A stretch of 64,000 nucleotides of DNA, from positions 1,764,501-1,828,500 of the forward strand of contig CP071065.1 of assembly GCA_017164015.1 (NCBI GenBank), written 5' to 3'. Positions 43,990 to 52,522 of the stretch are shown here, in pieces. The position numbers and the translations under genes were made by a program. The notes under the pieces were generated by a model. It saw only the letters and a program-made list of their open reading frames with translations, did no database searches and was not told the origin of the DNA. Position 1 is the stretch's first letter. The number at the start of each line of letters is the position of its first letter. Source of the DNA: Nostoc sp. UHCC 0702 (GTDB lineage Bacteria; Cyanobacteriota; Cyanobacteriia; Cyanobacteriales; Nostocaceae).

Positions 43990-45429
43990 ATGAAAATATT
44001 AGGTTTAGACGTGTGTAAAAACAGCGTCGTAGCTTGGGAATTAATATCAATTCCCCGCAACTTTAGAGCCTATTTTCGAGATAATAAACGCCCGAAAGAT
44101 GATGACCCTTTAACATTTAAAGCTGACGCTACTGGGGTCACAAATTTATTAGCTCTAAAGCCTGACGCTGTTGTTTTAGAACCTACTGGCATCCATTACA
44201 GCTGGATTTGGGCCCATATTTGTGCTGCTGAAGGGATACAAGTTTTGTGGGTAGGTCATGCTGAGGCGACGTACTACCGAAAACAAAATAAACTCCCTGA
44301 CAAAAACGACCAAGCCGACGCCCTAGCACTTGCAGCCTACGCGCTGCTGCATTGGGGTGATGATGAATTCTTCCTTCAGTTCGAGCCAGGCAAGGTGGCG
44401 CAGGTGCGAATCTTGTGGTTGCAATTGCAATCAGTTAATAAGATACAAAGCCCAATTATCAACCGCGCTCGTCAACAGCTAGCACGGGAATTTCCCGAAG
44501 CGGCACTACTGCCGAGCAAGCCAGCTCTTAGTGATGGTATGTTGCCCCTGTGGTCGTGGCTGGCTGGGCGCGATCGCAATACCAAACGCAAAACCACGTA
44601 TTACGACAAACTGCATGAAAAGTCCATCGCCAAAAAGTACGGCGTTGAGATATCAACGTTCACCAGGCGATTATCGAATATGCTGTGTGATCTGCGTGAT
44701 TGGGAAATCGAAATCCAAGATGAGATGGTACATTTTCTCAACGCCCCCGAATTCGCCCCTTACCGTAAGGTGATGGGAGATTTCGGCATTGGTATCAGGC
44801 CCCAAGCTTTACTTATCAGCCAAATTTACCCAATTACCAAGTTTGAATCTTTGGGACGATTTAAGCGCCGGTTGGGATTGGCGAAGGATGAAGAGAGCAG
44901 CGGCGATAAGGAATCCATGAAAACCGGCTCAGGTTCAAAAATGTGCCGCAGTCAATTGTTTTTGTGGATCTTAGACATGATTGCTCCAGAACACGCTCGT
45001 CCCAAAAACGAGTGGGGGCGGAAGCTGGGGGAATTCTACGACGCTCGAAAGTCCCGATTTCAGGATAATCCAGAACTTTGGAAACAGAAAACCGTGGCTC
45101 GTCTCCAAAGGCAAGCACTCGCAGAACTCAAGCGATCGCTCTCACAAAATCTGTTGTCAATGGTCAGTAAAGAACTTCAGCCGCAAATGCAAGCTACCCT
45201 TGATGCCACGCTGCAAGCGATGCAGCTGACCTTAGCTACTTCCATGTCCGCGGGGGATGTTGCTCCAGGGGTGAAGGAGAAGGAAGTTAAGCGAGGGTTC
45301 GGCAATCTAGTAATTTCACAAACCGCAGCCTACGGACTGCGGTTGATGTTCAAGGAGTTGAAAAAGGCTGTTGTCAAGTCCAGTAGTCATGATAGCTTAG
45401 CTATCGTCTGTTGCGAAAGGGGCGATTAG
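43990..45429 (+). CDS. IS110/Piv-type DEDD recombinase, 479 aa
   Basis: The N-terminal RuvC-like domain has Asp7 (LGLDVCKN), Glu64 (VLEPTGIHY), Asp107 and Asp110 (DKNDQADALA), the DEDD set of IS110-family enzymes. The C-terminal Transposase_20-like domain has GIGIRPQALLISQIYPITKF, then RFKRRLGLAKDEESSGDKES with the Ser-Gly (Ser303/304) expected for the nucleophile. Longer than typical IS110 proteins (300-450 aa). It directly follows the candidate bridge RNA and is the last gene before the element's right end, so it is the likely agent of insertion and excision. Confidence 0.88.
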   Translation: MKILGLDVCKNSVVAWELISIPRNFRAYFRDNKRPKDDDPLTFKADATGVTNLLALKPDAVVLEPTGIHYSWIWAHICAAEGIQVLWVGHAEATYYRKQNKLPDKNDQADALALAAYALLHWGDDEFFLQFEPGKVAQVRILWLQLQSVNKIQSPIINRARQQLAREFPEAALLPSKPALSDGMLPLWSWLAGRDRNTKRKTTYYDKLHEKSIAKKYGVEISTFTRRLSNMLCDLRDWEIEIQDEMVHFLNAPEFAPYRKVMGDFGIGIRPQALLISQIYPITKFESLGRFKRRLGLAKDEESSGDKESMKTGSGSKMCRSQLFLWILDMIAPEHARPKNEWGRKLGEFYDARKSRFQDNPELWKQKTVARLQRQALAELKRSLSQNLLSMVSKELQPQMQATLDATLQAMQLTLATSMSAGDVAPGVKEKEVKRGFGNLVISQTAAYGLRLMFKELKKAVVKSSSHDSLAIVCCERGD

Positions 45430-45440
45430 CATTTAAAACC

Positions 45441-45470
45441 GAGGGGATGAGTAGAGATACTCATCCCCTC
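45441..45470 (+). terminator. Perfect 13-bp hairpin after the recombinase
   Basis: GAGGGGATGAGTA and TACTCATCCCCTC are exact complements around GAGA, 11 bp after the recombinase stop and 32 bp before the element end. No T tract follows. It may terminate transcription or mark the right end. Confidence 0.65.
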
Positions 45471-45491
45471 AACTATCAGTGAAACTTTGTT

Positions 45492-45513
45492 AACCTAGAG
45501 TGAAATCAAGCAC
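45492..45513 (+). other. Right junction (attR) of the 18.4-kb element
   Basis: The element ends AACCTAGAGT-GA and host coding sequence resumes AATCAAGCACAC. GA at 45,502-45,503 is the core shared with attL. The last 7 bases AGAGTGA are repeated in loop 2 of the candidate bridge RNA. Confidence 0.85.
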
Positions 45514-46064
45514 ACATCAGGCAAGCTCCTTTATTTTTGGTTTGGTTAGCAGATTTGGCTCGTATAGCTCACGTTGCTGACAGTCGTGGCATATCTCATG
45601 ATGCTTTAGAATACTTGGAAATGTTTGTGATGGCAACCGTTGATGCCACGTTGGCGGCGCAAAATGCAGCGGTAGCCGCTGAGTCTCTGGGGTTGGGAAC
45701 AGTATATATCGGTGGTATCCGCAACAAGCCGGAAGAGGTCGCCAGGGTGATCAATTTGCCTACTTCCGTGTATGCTGTGTTTGGGTTGTGTGTAGGCTAT
45801 CCTAATCCCGATGCGGCGGCTGCGGTGAAGCCACGTTTACCCCAGTCTGCTGTGTTGCACCGCGAAACTTATAAATTAGCAGACCAAGATGAAGCGATCG
45901 CTCACTACAACAACATCATCAAAGAGTTCTATACTGAACAAAAGATGAATATTCCTGGCGATTGGTCAGAACACTCAGCCCAAAGGATTGCAACTGTGGA
46001 GTCTTTGAGAGGACGCGATCGCTTGCGTGAAGCTCTCAATAACCTCGGCTTTGGGTTACGATAA
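45504..46064 (+). pseudogene. Nitroreductase, 3' part
   Basis: Begins NQAHIRQAPLFLVWLADLAR and continues with AAQNAAVAAESLGLGTVYIG, the conserved central and C-terminal nitroreductase motifs, ending GLR. It completes the 87-codon start at 26,801. A TGA directly upstream (45,501-45,503) belongs to the element. A TTG at 45,537 could allow translation of a useless fragment. In restored form it would be an FMN enzyme using NADPH, perhaps delivering reduced flavin to the SsuD-like enzyme. Confidence 0.9.
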
Positions 46065-46199
46065 AAGGGACTGGGTATTGGTGATTAGGGATTGGGGATT
46101 GGGTAAGAGCAAACAAAAAATTATGGAAGGCTACCCCAACCACAGTAAATTTTGTCCCAATTCCCCAGTACCCAGTCCCCAGTACCCAGTACCCAGTCT

Positions 46200-46502
46200 A
46201 TGGATTTGCAACTCACTGGCAAAATAGTCTTAGTCACAGCTGCTAGCAAAGGTCTAGGCAAAGCTACAGCACGCCAATTTGCCCGTGAGGGTGCAAAAGT
46301 TGCTATCTGCGCCCGCAGTGAATTAGTTGACAAAGCTGCTGCAAAGATAGAAAACGAAACAGGTACAGAAGTGTTGGCAGTACGTGCAGATGTCACCCAA
46401 CAAGCAGATATTGAGCGGGTGATTAATGCTACTGTGGATAAGTTTGGCGGCTTGGATATCCTCGTCACCAATGCGGGTGGCCCCCCTGCTGGCACTTTTG
46501 AT
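46200..46502 (+). pseudogene. SDR oxidoreductase, 5' part, interrupted by IS200/IS605
   Basis: Codons 1-101 give MDLQLTGKIVLVTAASKGLG with the TGxxxGxG-type NAD(P) motif (TAASKGLG) and LDILVTNAGGPPAGTFD. The family match stops after GAT at 46,502 and resumes at 48,222. The joined frame is 262 codons. The upstream 46,065-46,199 is mainly GGGATTGG/CCCAGTA short repeats. Confidence 0.9.
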
Positions 46503-46602
46503 TTCTGCAAGCCGCACACTCGTGACTAGAAGTCATGAGTTAGGCGCTCCATATTTCCATATTTTTTTTCTTTTTATGGTCATGCACATGGTAAGATAAA
46601 TT

Positions 46603-47007
46603 ATGGAAGTAAAACAGTGCAGAGGCTACGTTTACGCAATTGAATATCATATTGTATGGTGTGTTAAGTATAGACACAAGGTACTGAAGGATGAAATAGC
46701 TGAGTTCCTGAAAGAGGTTCTAATTGAGACGGCAATTATCTATAAATTTAAAGTCGAGAGTCTTGAGGTAGTAGAGGATCATGTTCATGTTTTAGTATCT
46801 GCAACGCCTCAGCACACTATTCCGAATATAGTCAAAATGCTAAAAGGAATATCAGCTAGAAAGCTATTTTTAAAATTTCCCGAACTCAAAAAAAAGTTGT
46901 GGGGAGGTCATCTTTGGAATCCTTCATATTTTGTAAGCACTGTTTCAGAAAATACAGAAGCACAAGTGAAGAAATACATAGAGAACCAAAATGCAGAAAG
47001 CGTTTAA
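46603..47007 (+). CDS. tnpA: Y1 HUH transposase of IS200/IS605
   Basis: The 134-aa protein has HIVWCVKYRHKVL, the HUH pair His60/His62 in EDHVHVLVS, and the catalytic Tyr125 in VKKYIENQ. It cuts single-stranded DNA at TTGAT-like sites and needs no duplication. All key residues are present. It overlaps tnpB by 17 bp. Confidence 0.95.
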   Translation: MEVKQCRGYVYAIEYHIVWCVKYRHKVLKDEIAEFLKEVLIETAIIYKFKVESLEVVEDHVHVLVSATPQHTIPNIVKMLKGISARKLFLKFPELKKKLWGGHLWNPSYFVSTVSENTEAQVKKYIENQNAESV

Positions 47008-48199
47008 AGTTACACTCATTCTTAACCACAACCAAGAAGTCTTAATTAATAAGAGTATTGGTTGTGCAAGGTTTGTGTATAACCACTTCCTAGCATTAAA
47101 ACAAGAGTTATACCTCACCGAGCAAAAAACGTTAAACTATAATGCTTGTAGTCAGCGACTAACTCTACTCAAAAAAGAAGTCGAATGGCTCCAAGAGGTA
47201 GATAAGTTTGCCTTACAAAACTCACTTAGGAATTTAGAGACAGCATACAAAAACTTTTTTGCTGACTTCAAGAAAATTAAAGGTAGAAAAAACGTATGCT
47301 TTCCTAAATTCAAAAAGAAGCATGGGTGCAAGCAGTCTTACAAAACCAACCTGACTAATGGCAACATTCAGGTAATTGAGAATCGTTTAAAGCTTCCCAA
47401 GCTAGGATGGGTGAAGTTTCATAAATCTCAGGAAATTACTGGAAAACTTGTAAATGTTACTGTAACTCGTACTTCATCAGATAAATATATTGCTAGTATT
47501 CTGTGTGAAACAGAGATGGAGAGACACTCAATAGTGGCTCAAAATATTGGTTTAGACCTGGGAATTAATTCTTATCTTGTTACAAGCAATGGTGAAGTTG
47601 TAGATAATCCCAAATATTACCGGACTCAAAAAAGGAAGTTACGTAAAGCACACAAAAAACTATCCCGCACTGTAAAAGGTAGTAGTAATAGAGTCAAAGC
47701 AAAAATCAAGCTGGCTCGTACCTACGAACGTATTACGAATTTGAGAGATGACTTTCTACACAAACTTTCAACTCGCCTAATTAAAGAAAATAGTATTATC
47801 TGTATCGAAGATTTGCGAGTCACCAACATGGTTAAGAATCATAAATTATCTTTGAGTATTTCAGACGCTAGTTGGTCTAAGTTCGTTACCATGCTCGAAT
47901 ATAAAGCTTTATGGCATGACAGAATTGTGCAGAAAGTTGGTACGTTTTATCCTTCGTCTCAGACCTGTAATTGTTGTCGTTTTGTTAACCCATTAGTTAA
48001 AGATTTAAAGCTGCGCGAATGGTCTTGTCCACAATGTAGTAGTTACAACCTAAGAGACAATAATGCAGCTTTGAACATATTGGATGAGGGATTGAGATTA
48101 ATAGCCGCCGTGGGTATCCCGGAGGCTCTAAACGCCTGTAGAGAACTTGTAAGTCCTGGATCTTTTCAGGCAGAGATCGTTGAAGCAGGAATCGCGTGA
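46991..48199 (+). CDS. tnpB: TnpB RNA-guided nuclease of IS200/IS605
   Basis: The 402-aa protein has the three RuvC acids: Asp189 in GLDLGINSYL, Glu273 in CIEDLRVTN and Asp356 in RDNNAALNIL. A zinc finger (CNCC...CPQC, about 318-348) is intact. TnpB proteins use a right-end RNA to cut DNA next to the insertion target motif, helping the element persist. It appears intact and active. Length is typical. Confidence 0.95.
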   Translation: MQKAFKVTLILNHNQEVLINKSIGCARFVYNHFLALKQELYLTEQKTLNYNACSQRLTLLKKEVEWLQEVDKFALQNSLRNLETAYKNFFADFKKIKGRKNVCFPKFKKKHGCKQSYKTNLTNGNIQVIENRLKLPKLGWVKFHKSQEITGKLVNVTVTRTSSDKYIASILCETEMERHSIVAQNIGLDLGINSYLVTSNGEVVDNPKYYRTQKRKLRKAHKKLSRTVKGSSNRVKAKIKLARTYERITNLRDDFLHKLSTRLIKENSIICIEDLRVTNMVKNHKLSLSISDASWSKFVTMLEYKALWHDRIVQKVGTFYPSSQTCNCCRFVNPLVKDLKLREWSCPQCSSYNLRDNNAALNILDEGLRLIAAVGIPEALNACRELVSPGSFQAEIVEAGIA

Positions 48200-48237
48200 C
48201 TTCTAGTCATGCGAGGTTCAAGAGACTGATTTAGCAG
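48090..48237 (+). ncRNA. Predicted TnpB guide (omega/re) RNA with flanking guide
   Basis: By analogy with ISDra2-like elements the RNA scaffold covers the 3' end of tnpB and the right end, and the guide is the first about 16 bases of host DNA, GAGACTGATTTAGCAG (48,222-48,237). The hairpin TGACT-TCT-AGTCA lies inside. The 5' end is not visible from sequence alone. Confidence 0.55.
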
Positions 48238-48707
48238 CTTGGGAAGCCGCAGTTAATTTAAATTTGCTCAGTGTGGTTCGCTTGATTCAGTACGCCTTAC
48301 CTCACTTGAGGAAATCTACAGCATCAGCAATTTTAACCATCACCTCAACCTCAACCAAACAACCAGTTAAAAATCTCGTGTTGTCGAATTCAATTCGACT
48401 CGCAGTCATTGGTTTAACCAAAACCCTTAGTCAAGAATTAGGTAGCGATCGCATTCGTGTCAACAGCATCTTACCAGGCTGGACATATACAGAACGAGTG
48501 GAAGAATTAATCACCGCCCGCACTGCTAAAAGTGGTCAGCCCAAAGCAGCAGAAATCGCCAGTATCAATGCAGCAATTCCTTTAGGGCGCATGGGGACAC
48601 CAGAAGAGTTTGCCAATGTCGCTGTATTTCTCTGTTCCCCAGCCGCCTCATTTGTGAATGGAGTCATGTTGCAAGTAGATGGCGGACTCAACCAAGGAAC
48701 CTTTTAA
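48222..48707 (+). pseudogene. SDR oxidoreductase, 3' part
   Basis: Resumes ETDLAAWEAAVNLNLLSVVR and ends with GMLQVDGGLN-like FVNGVMLQVDGGLNQGTF. It contains TSTSTKQPVKNLVLSNSIRL where classical SDRs have Ser...YxxxK; no YxxxK is present, so this belongs to an SDR subgroup with a changed active site. Out of action while the IS is present. Confidence 0.88.
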
Positions 48708-48842
48708 TCGGCAACTTTGATGCAACCTCTGTGGGGATTTTCAAGCCTTGCTGAAATTAAGTATAAAGCCGTTGACGGATGACGGATGAATGATTACTAT
48801 CATCAGTCATCCGTCATCAGTCAACTCAATTGCTAAATGAAT

Positions 48843-49178
48843 CTATTTGTCTTTGTTCTTGTGGCTTTGGCGTCCGGCTTCGGCATGTTGCTCTCGTGTA
48901 CCACCTTGGGTACCCTTTTCTTCAGTATCGTCATCATCATTGTCTTGCTTTTGAGAGCCACGGTGAGAATTTTTGCCGCCTTCACGACCGATTTCAGCCA
49001 TATGTTCTCTATCTTGACTTACAGTCTCGCCCCCCTTTCTTCCAGCTTCACGAGCTTCTTCAGATGTAAATTCATGGGCAGTACCCTTTTCATGAGCAGC
49101 TTGTCCGCCCTTACTAGCAATTTCACGTTGCTTATCTTCATCCATAGAAGCAAAGCCACGGTTGCTTGTATCTGACAT
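48843..49178 (-). CDS. KGG-repeat stress protein
   Basis: The 111-aa hydrophilic protein has several KGG-type repeats: ASMDEDKQREIASKGGQAAH, EAREAGRKGGETVSQD, MAEIGREGGKNSH. This matches the Con-10/YciG-like stress-induced protein family. It lacks hydrophobic segments and is likely disordered and protective under dehydration or osmotic stress. A dyad (GACGGATGA...TCATCCGTC, about 48,775-48,820) between it and the converging SDR gene may terminate both. Confidence 0.88.
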   Translation of the reverse strand: MSDTSNRGFASMDEDKQREIASKGGQAAHEKGTAHEFTSEEAREAGRKGGETVSQDREHMAEIGREGGKNSHRGSQKQDNDDDDTEEKGTQGGTREQHAEAGRQSHKNKDK

Positions 49179-50220
49179 GATATTACTCCTTGTAACTAAC
49201 TAAAGCTTTGGTATTTTTTAAATTGCAAAAAGCTTGCTCGGTTTCTAATTTGTTCCGTGCAGTCACGTTCTCAATTTAGCTATTCAAATGAGTGCATTCA
49301 TGGCCCTTTAGGAAGAATATTCTAAGCTGGGTCATAACTTCAGACATATAACTTTTAAGTTAGTGTGTAAAAATACCTGCTTCAAGGAAAAAAGCAGGCT
49401 TTGTAGAATCACATAAAAAAATCCACCCACAAGTGGATGGAAATGATCTCTCAAGTGTTCTTCAAACACTTTAGGGAACTCCAACAAGATGACTGTGAAC
49501 AGAGGGATATTTTTTATTGGGAAGTCTTTTAGATTTTTTCAAAAATCAAGCTTTTTTGGTCTATTGACTATTGACTGCCTCAACTCAAAATTTATGGCAA
49601 TGGGTGTCAGTCTTGTTTATCTTTTGTACATCTTGATTTTTAGGATCGCCAAGATTAATTCTAAATACTTAAAAATACTAACTGTGGTAAAATACCTATC
49701 AAAAACTTGATTTAAATCTGTTATAGTAGCAATTTGTATGATTTTACTCACCTTTTTATGAGCCATGAAGGCGCAGCAGCTTTGAGCGTTCCCACCTGAT
49801 AGCCACTACTTTGCATTGTCTACAATTAGGGATTACCAAGAAATAAATTATCCAATCTTGTGGGGTGGGTCAGAAAGCCCACCCCACAAGAAAAATTGTA
49901 TATTTTTTTATTTGTCAGTCCCTTAATTCAAAATTCACAAACTTTCTTAATATTAAATTGTCCCAAAACGAGTTATCAGCTACTAGCTGACAACACAGCA
50001 ACAAATATTTAGGTAGCCGCTTGATTATTTGGGGTTATCTGTGATAAATTTCTCTCTACATCCCATAAAATACGGTAAATACATCGATTTAAAGTATTTT
50101 ATGTTAAATACTATGAACGTAGTTGTAGAGATTTGGAGTTAAAAAGGACGATGTAAACTAACAGCATTACATCCTAGACCACCGAATCTAGAAACTCATC
50201 TCTAAGGCAGGACATTCTGT
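49179..50220. other. Gene-poor stretch with a dispersed hairpin
   Basis: About 1 kb with no convincing gene. CTTGTGGGGTGGG (49,857) and CCCACCCCACAAG (about 49,878) form a strong hairpin, a dispersed type also present near 785-810. A short plus-strand frame (49,489-49,710) has no features of a real gene. The 3' part should hold the promoter of the next gene. Confidence 0.5.
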
Positions 50221-51168
50221 ATGAGCAAAATACGTGCTGTGATTGTTGACCCCAATGTGCCAGGGCGTTTGGCACTGAGTGAAGTGGCTGCACCAAAGCC
50301 TGCTTTAAATGAAGCTCTGGTGCGGGTTCAAGCAATTTCTCTCAATCGGGGAGAAGTGCGACGTTCAACCTCAGCAGAGGCAGGTTGGCAACCTGGTTGG
50401 GACTTGGCTGGTATAGTAGAAACCCCTGCTGCTGATGGCTCTGGCCCTGGCCAAGGAGCGAGGGTAGTGGGCTTACGCCGTGCCGGTGCTTGGGCGGAAC
50501 TCGTCTGTGTTCCTACCAACGCTCTAGCAGAAATCCCAGCGTCAGTATCGTTTGCTCAAGCTGCCACATTACCAGTGGCGGGTCTAACGGCGTACCATGC
50601 TTTACTTAAAGGTGGTTCTGTTTTGGGTCGCCCAGTTCTAGTTACAGGTGCATCGGGAGGCGTTGGTTACTTTGCTATTCAGTTGGCAAGGTTATCAGGA
50701 GCGCAGGTTACAGCACACATTCGTCAACCTGGCTATGAGACTTTTGTCACAGAAGCGGGGGCGCAAAATGTGGTTATAAGTGAAGACCTTTCACCGGCAA
50801 AGGAGTACGGCCCTTATCATTTGATTTTCGAGTCAGTAGGCGGCAAAACGCTGGGAATAGCCCTCAGCTTACTGGCACAAGATGGAAAAACAGTGTTGTA
50901 TGGAATTTCTGGAGGGGCAGAAGTCACATTTAACGCTGCCGAATTCTTCGGGACTGGTGGCGTGAGTTTGTATGGTCTACGCCTATTCGATGAGCTGAGA
51001 TTTGAATCAGCCGCAGTCGGTCTAAAACGGCTTTTAACTTTAGTAGAAGCAGGCCAGTTGCGTCCTCATATTGATGTGGAAGCATCTTGGACGCAAATAG
51101 CTGATGTGGCGCAACAGTTGCTCGACAGGCGCTTTCCTGGTAAAGCTGTATTGCACATTTCCAACTGA
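50221..51168 (+). CDS. Zinc-binding-dehydrogenase/quinone-oxidoreductase-like protein
   Basis: This 315-aa MDR-superfamily protein has a GroES-like N-terminal domain (EALVRVQAISLNRGEVRRST) and a Rossmann domain with the NADPH loop TGASGGVGYFAIQLAR. Zinc-ligand Cys residues are lacking, which points to the quinone-oxidoreductase branch. It probably reduces an enone or quinone with NADPH. It forms a unit with the pyrophosphatase-like gene starting 2 bp later. Confidence 0.88.
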   Translation: MSKIRAVIVDPNVPGRLALSEVAAPKPALNEALVRVQAISLNRGEVRRSTSAEAGWQPGWDLAGIVETPAADGSGPGQGARVVGLRRAGAWAELVCVPTNALAEIPASVSFAQAATLPVAGLTAYHALLKGGSVLGRPVLVTGASGGVGYFAIQLARLSGAQVTAHIRQPGYETFVTEAGAQNVVISEDLSPAKEYGPYHLIFESVGGKTLGIALSLLAQDGKTVLYGISGGAEVTFNAAEFFGTGGVSLYGLRLFDELRFESAAVGLKRLLTLVEAGQLRPHIDVEASWTQIADVAQQLLDRRFPGKAVLHISN

Positions 51169-51170
51169 GC

Positions 51171-51524
51171 ATGAGCAACAATGAAGACTTCTGGCTGAAA
51201 CTAGAGCAGCTTGTAGCCACTAGTAATCTTAAGATCAATCGCCCGCGAGGAACATCACATCCACGGTATCCAAGCTTTGTTTATCCCTTGGATTATGGAT
51301 ATTTGCAAGACACTCAAGCAGGAGATGGAGCGGGTATTGATGTTTGGATAGGAAGTTTATCTGGGAAAACAGTGACTGCCGTCATTTGTAGTGTTGATTT
51401 AGAAAAGCGGGATACAGAAATCAAGATACTTTTAGGTTGCACATCTGATGAAACTCAAACCATCTTGAACATCCACAATACAGGCTCTCAATCAGCTACA
51501 TTATTGCTTCGCAATCACAACTGA
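51171..51524 (+). CDS. Inorganic-pyrophosphatase-like protein, 117 aa
   Basis: SFVYPLDYGYLQDTQAGDGA carries the YPxxYGY...DGxxxD-like pattern of family I pyrophosphatases (GDGAGIDVWIGS). At 117 aa it is shorter than standard family I enzymes (about 170 aa), so it belongs to a short divergent branch and activity is not certain. It begins 2 bp after the oxidoreductase stop. Confidence 0.75.
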   Translation: MSNNEDFWLKLEQLVATSNLKINRPRGTSHPRYPSFVYPLDYGYLQDTQAGDGAGIDVWIGSLSGKTVTAVICSVDLEKRDTEIKILLGCTSDETQTILNIHNTGSQSATLLLRNHN

Positions 51525-52069
51525 ATTACAGGTAGCGTCTGGGTTAGGAGAAGGTCGTTGACTGATAACTGTCATCAGTCATCAGTCAACACAATTAAAT
51601 ATGCAATCTTTATATAAGTAGGTCGGTGCGAATAAAGTTAAAGCTTCGACTTCGCTCAGCTTTAACATCGAGCGAAGCCGAGATGTTAACTAGTGAGGGT
51701 CGTCAGTTGTCAGCGATGCACTGACTTGTACTGAGCTTGTCCTGAATTTCGACTTCGCTCAATTGCCGCGTAGCCGACTTGTGCCGAGCGAAGCCGAGGT
51801 AAGGGCGCAGTCGAAGTAGCGTGGTCGTTGTGTTGTTAGTTGTGAGCCAGCGCGGCCAAGAGGGGGTTCCCACGCCACTTGCTCCACTTGGCCAGACCCC
51901 AAGACCCAACGGGAAAGGCACTTTGCTATCGACGGAAACCGCCAAGACAGCAAGTGCCTCACCGCAGTGGCTCCCCATGAGCGACTGGCGATCTTCGCAG
52001 CGTTAGCGAGCTTGCGAGCGTCACCCGTAAGGGTCAGTAGTAAGGGTTTCAGGTATATTTACCTTTCGT
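51525..52069. repeat. Dispersed and palindromic repeats, no gene
   Basis: The stretch contains several Nostoc-type units: TCGACTTCGCTCAG-like palindromes at 51,646-51,690 and 51,748-51,815, and GCGAGCTTGCGAGCGTCACC at 52,005. Minus-strand frames here only translate the repeats. Confidence 0.65.
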
Positions 52070-52200
52070 AACATAGTCATCAAGAAACAGAAAAGAGAGC
52101 TTTACGAAGAAGTAGAAAAACTCAAAGCTACTAAGGACAAACTCACGGGGGTGGAGGCCGACCCGGAGGATATCCCTTTTAACTCCCCTGATGGTTTTTA
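52070..52200 (+). pseudogene. Relic related to an element-borne gene
   Basis: An open frame without start codon reads KKQKRELYEEVEKLKATKDK, then GVEADPEDIPFNSPDGF and stops. Its end matches the 3' end of the gene at 42,186 in DNA (GATATCCCTTTT plus flanks, about 25 of 29) and protein (EADxxDIPF). The remaining 52,201-52,522 has only short G-rich and CCCCAGT repeats. Confidence 0.6.
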
Positions 52201-52522
52201 ACTAAATTGTGAATTGCGATCGCGCGGCTAATGAAATGACGCGATCGCAAAAAACTGAATCACTGGGCATTGCAACAAAAAGCCAATAAAATCAAACCCT
52301 GACAGAGGCGGAAGGTAAACCTTTGCATTTATCAGGGGTAATTTTATCTTAGCTCCTAGTCCCCAGCGATGCACTGAGCTTGTCGAAGTGTCCCCAGTCC
52401 CCAGTAACTTGTTAGAGTGAAAGGGAGTAGGGAAAGATGAGGGAGTGGGGGAAGATGAGGGAGCAAAATCTTCCTCATCCTCCTCATCTCCCTCATCCTC
52501 TTGTGCCTATCTTACCTCGCCC

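Larger units (their letters stand above)
27060..45503 (+). mobile_element. 18.4-kb IS110-type cargo element splitting the nitroreductase gene
   Basis: Boundaries come from the two halves of the nitroreductase gene and a shared GA core (27,060-27,061 and 45,502-45,503; one unit is 18,442 bp). The right end holds an IS110/Piv-type recombinase preceded by a structured non-coding region whose loops match both the rebuilt target and the joined ends of this element. Cargo includes about 30 genes: a fibre-like operon (27.5-33.9 kb), a tyrosine recombinase, an L,D-transpeptidase-like protein, plasmid-type small genes, an RHH regulator and a tRNA-like gene. Precise excision would leave an intact gene. 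Confidence 0.88.
46503..48221 (+). mobile_element. Complete IS200/IS605-type insertion sequence, 1,719 bp
   Basis: It is inserted directly after TTGAT (46,498-46,502) and ends TTCAA at 48,221, with no target duplication, as in the ISDra2-like group. Subterminal hairpins TGACT-AGA-AGTCA (about 46,523) and TGACT-TCT-AGTCA (about 48,197) lie at the ends. It carries tnpA and tnpB. Exact removal rejoins the SDR frame. Confidence 0.9.

Noticed and set aside
27060..45503. Prophage
   Set aside because: No terminase, portal, capsid, sheath or replication module is seen. Only fibre-like and wall-enzyme-like genes resemble phage parts.
49489..49710. 73-codon plus-strand frame
   Set aside because: AT-rich, no ribosome binding site, no motif, isolated.
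51703..52006. Overlapping frames between the pyrophosphatase and psbQ
   Set aside because: They translate palindromic dispersed repeats on both strands.
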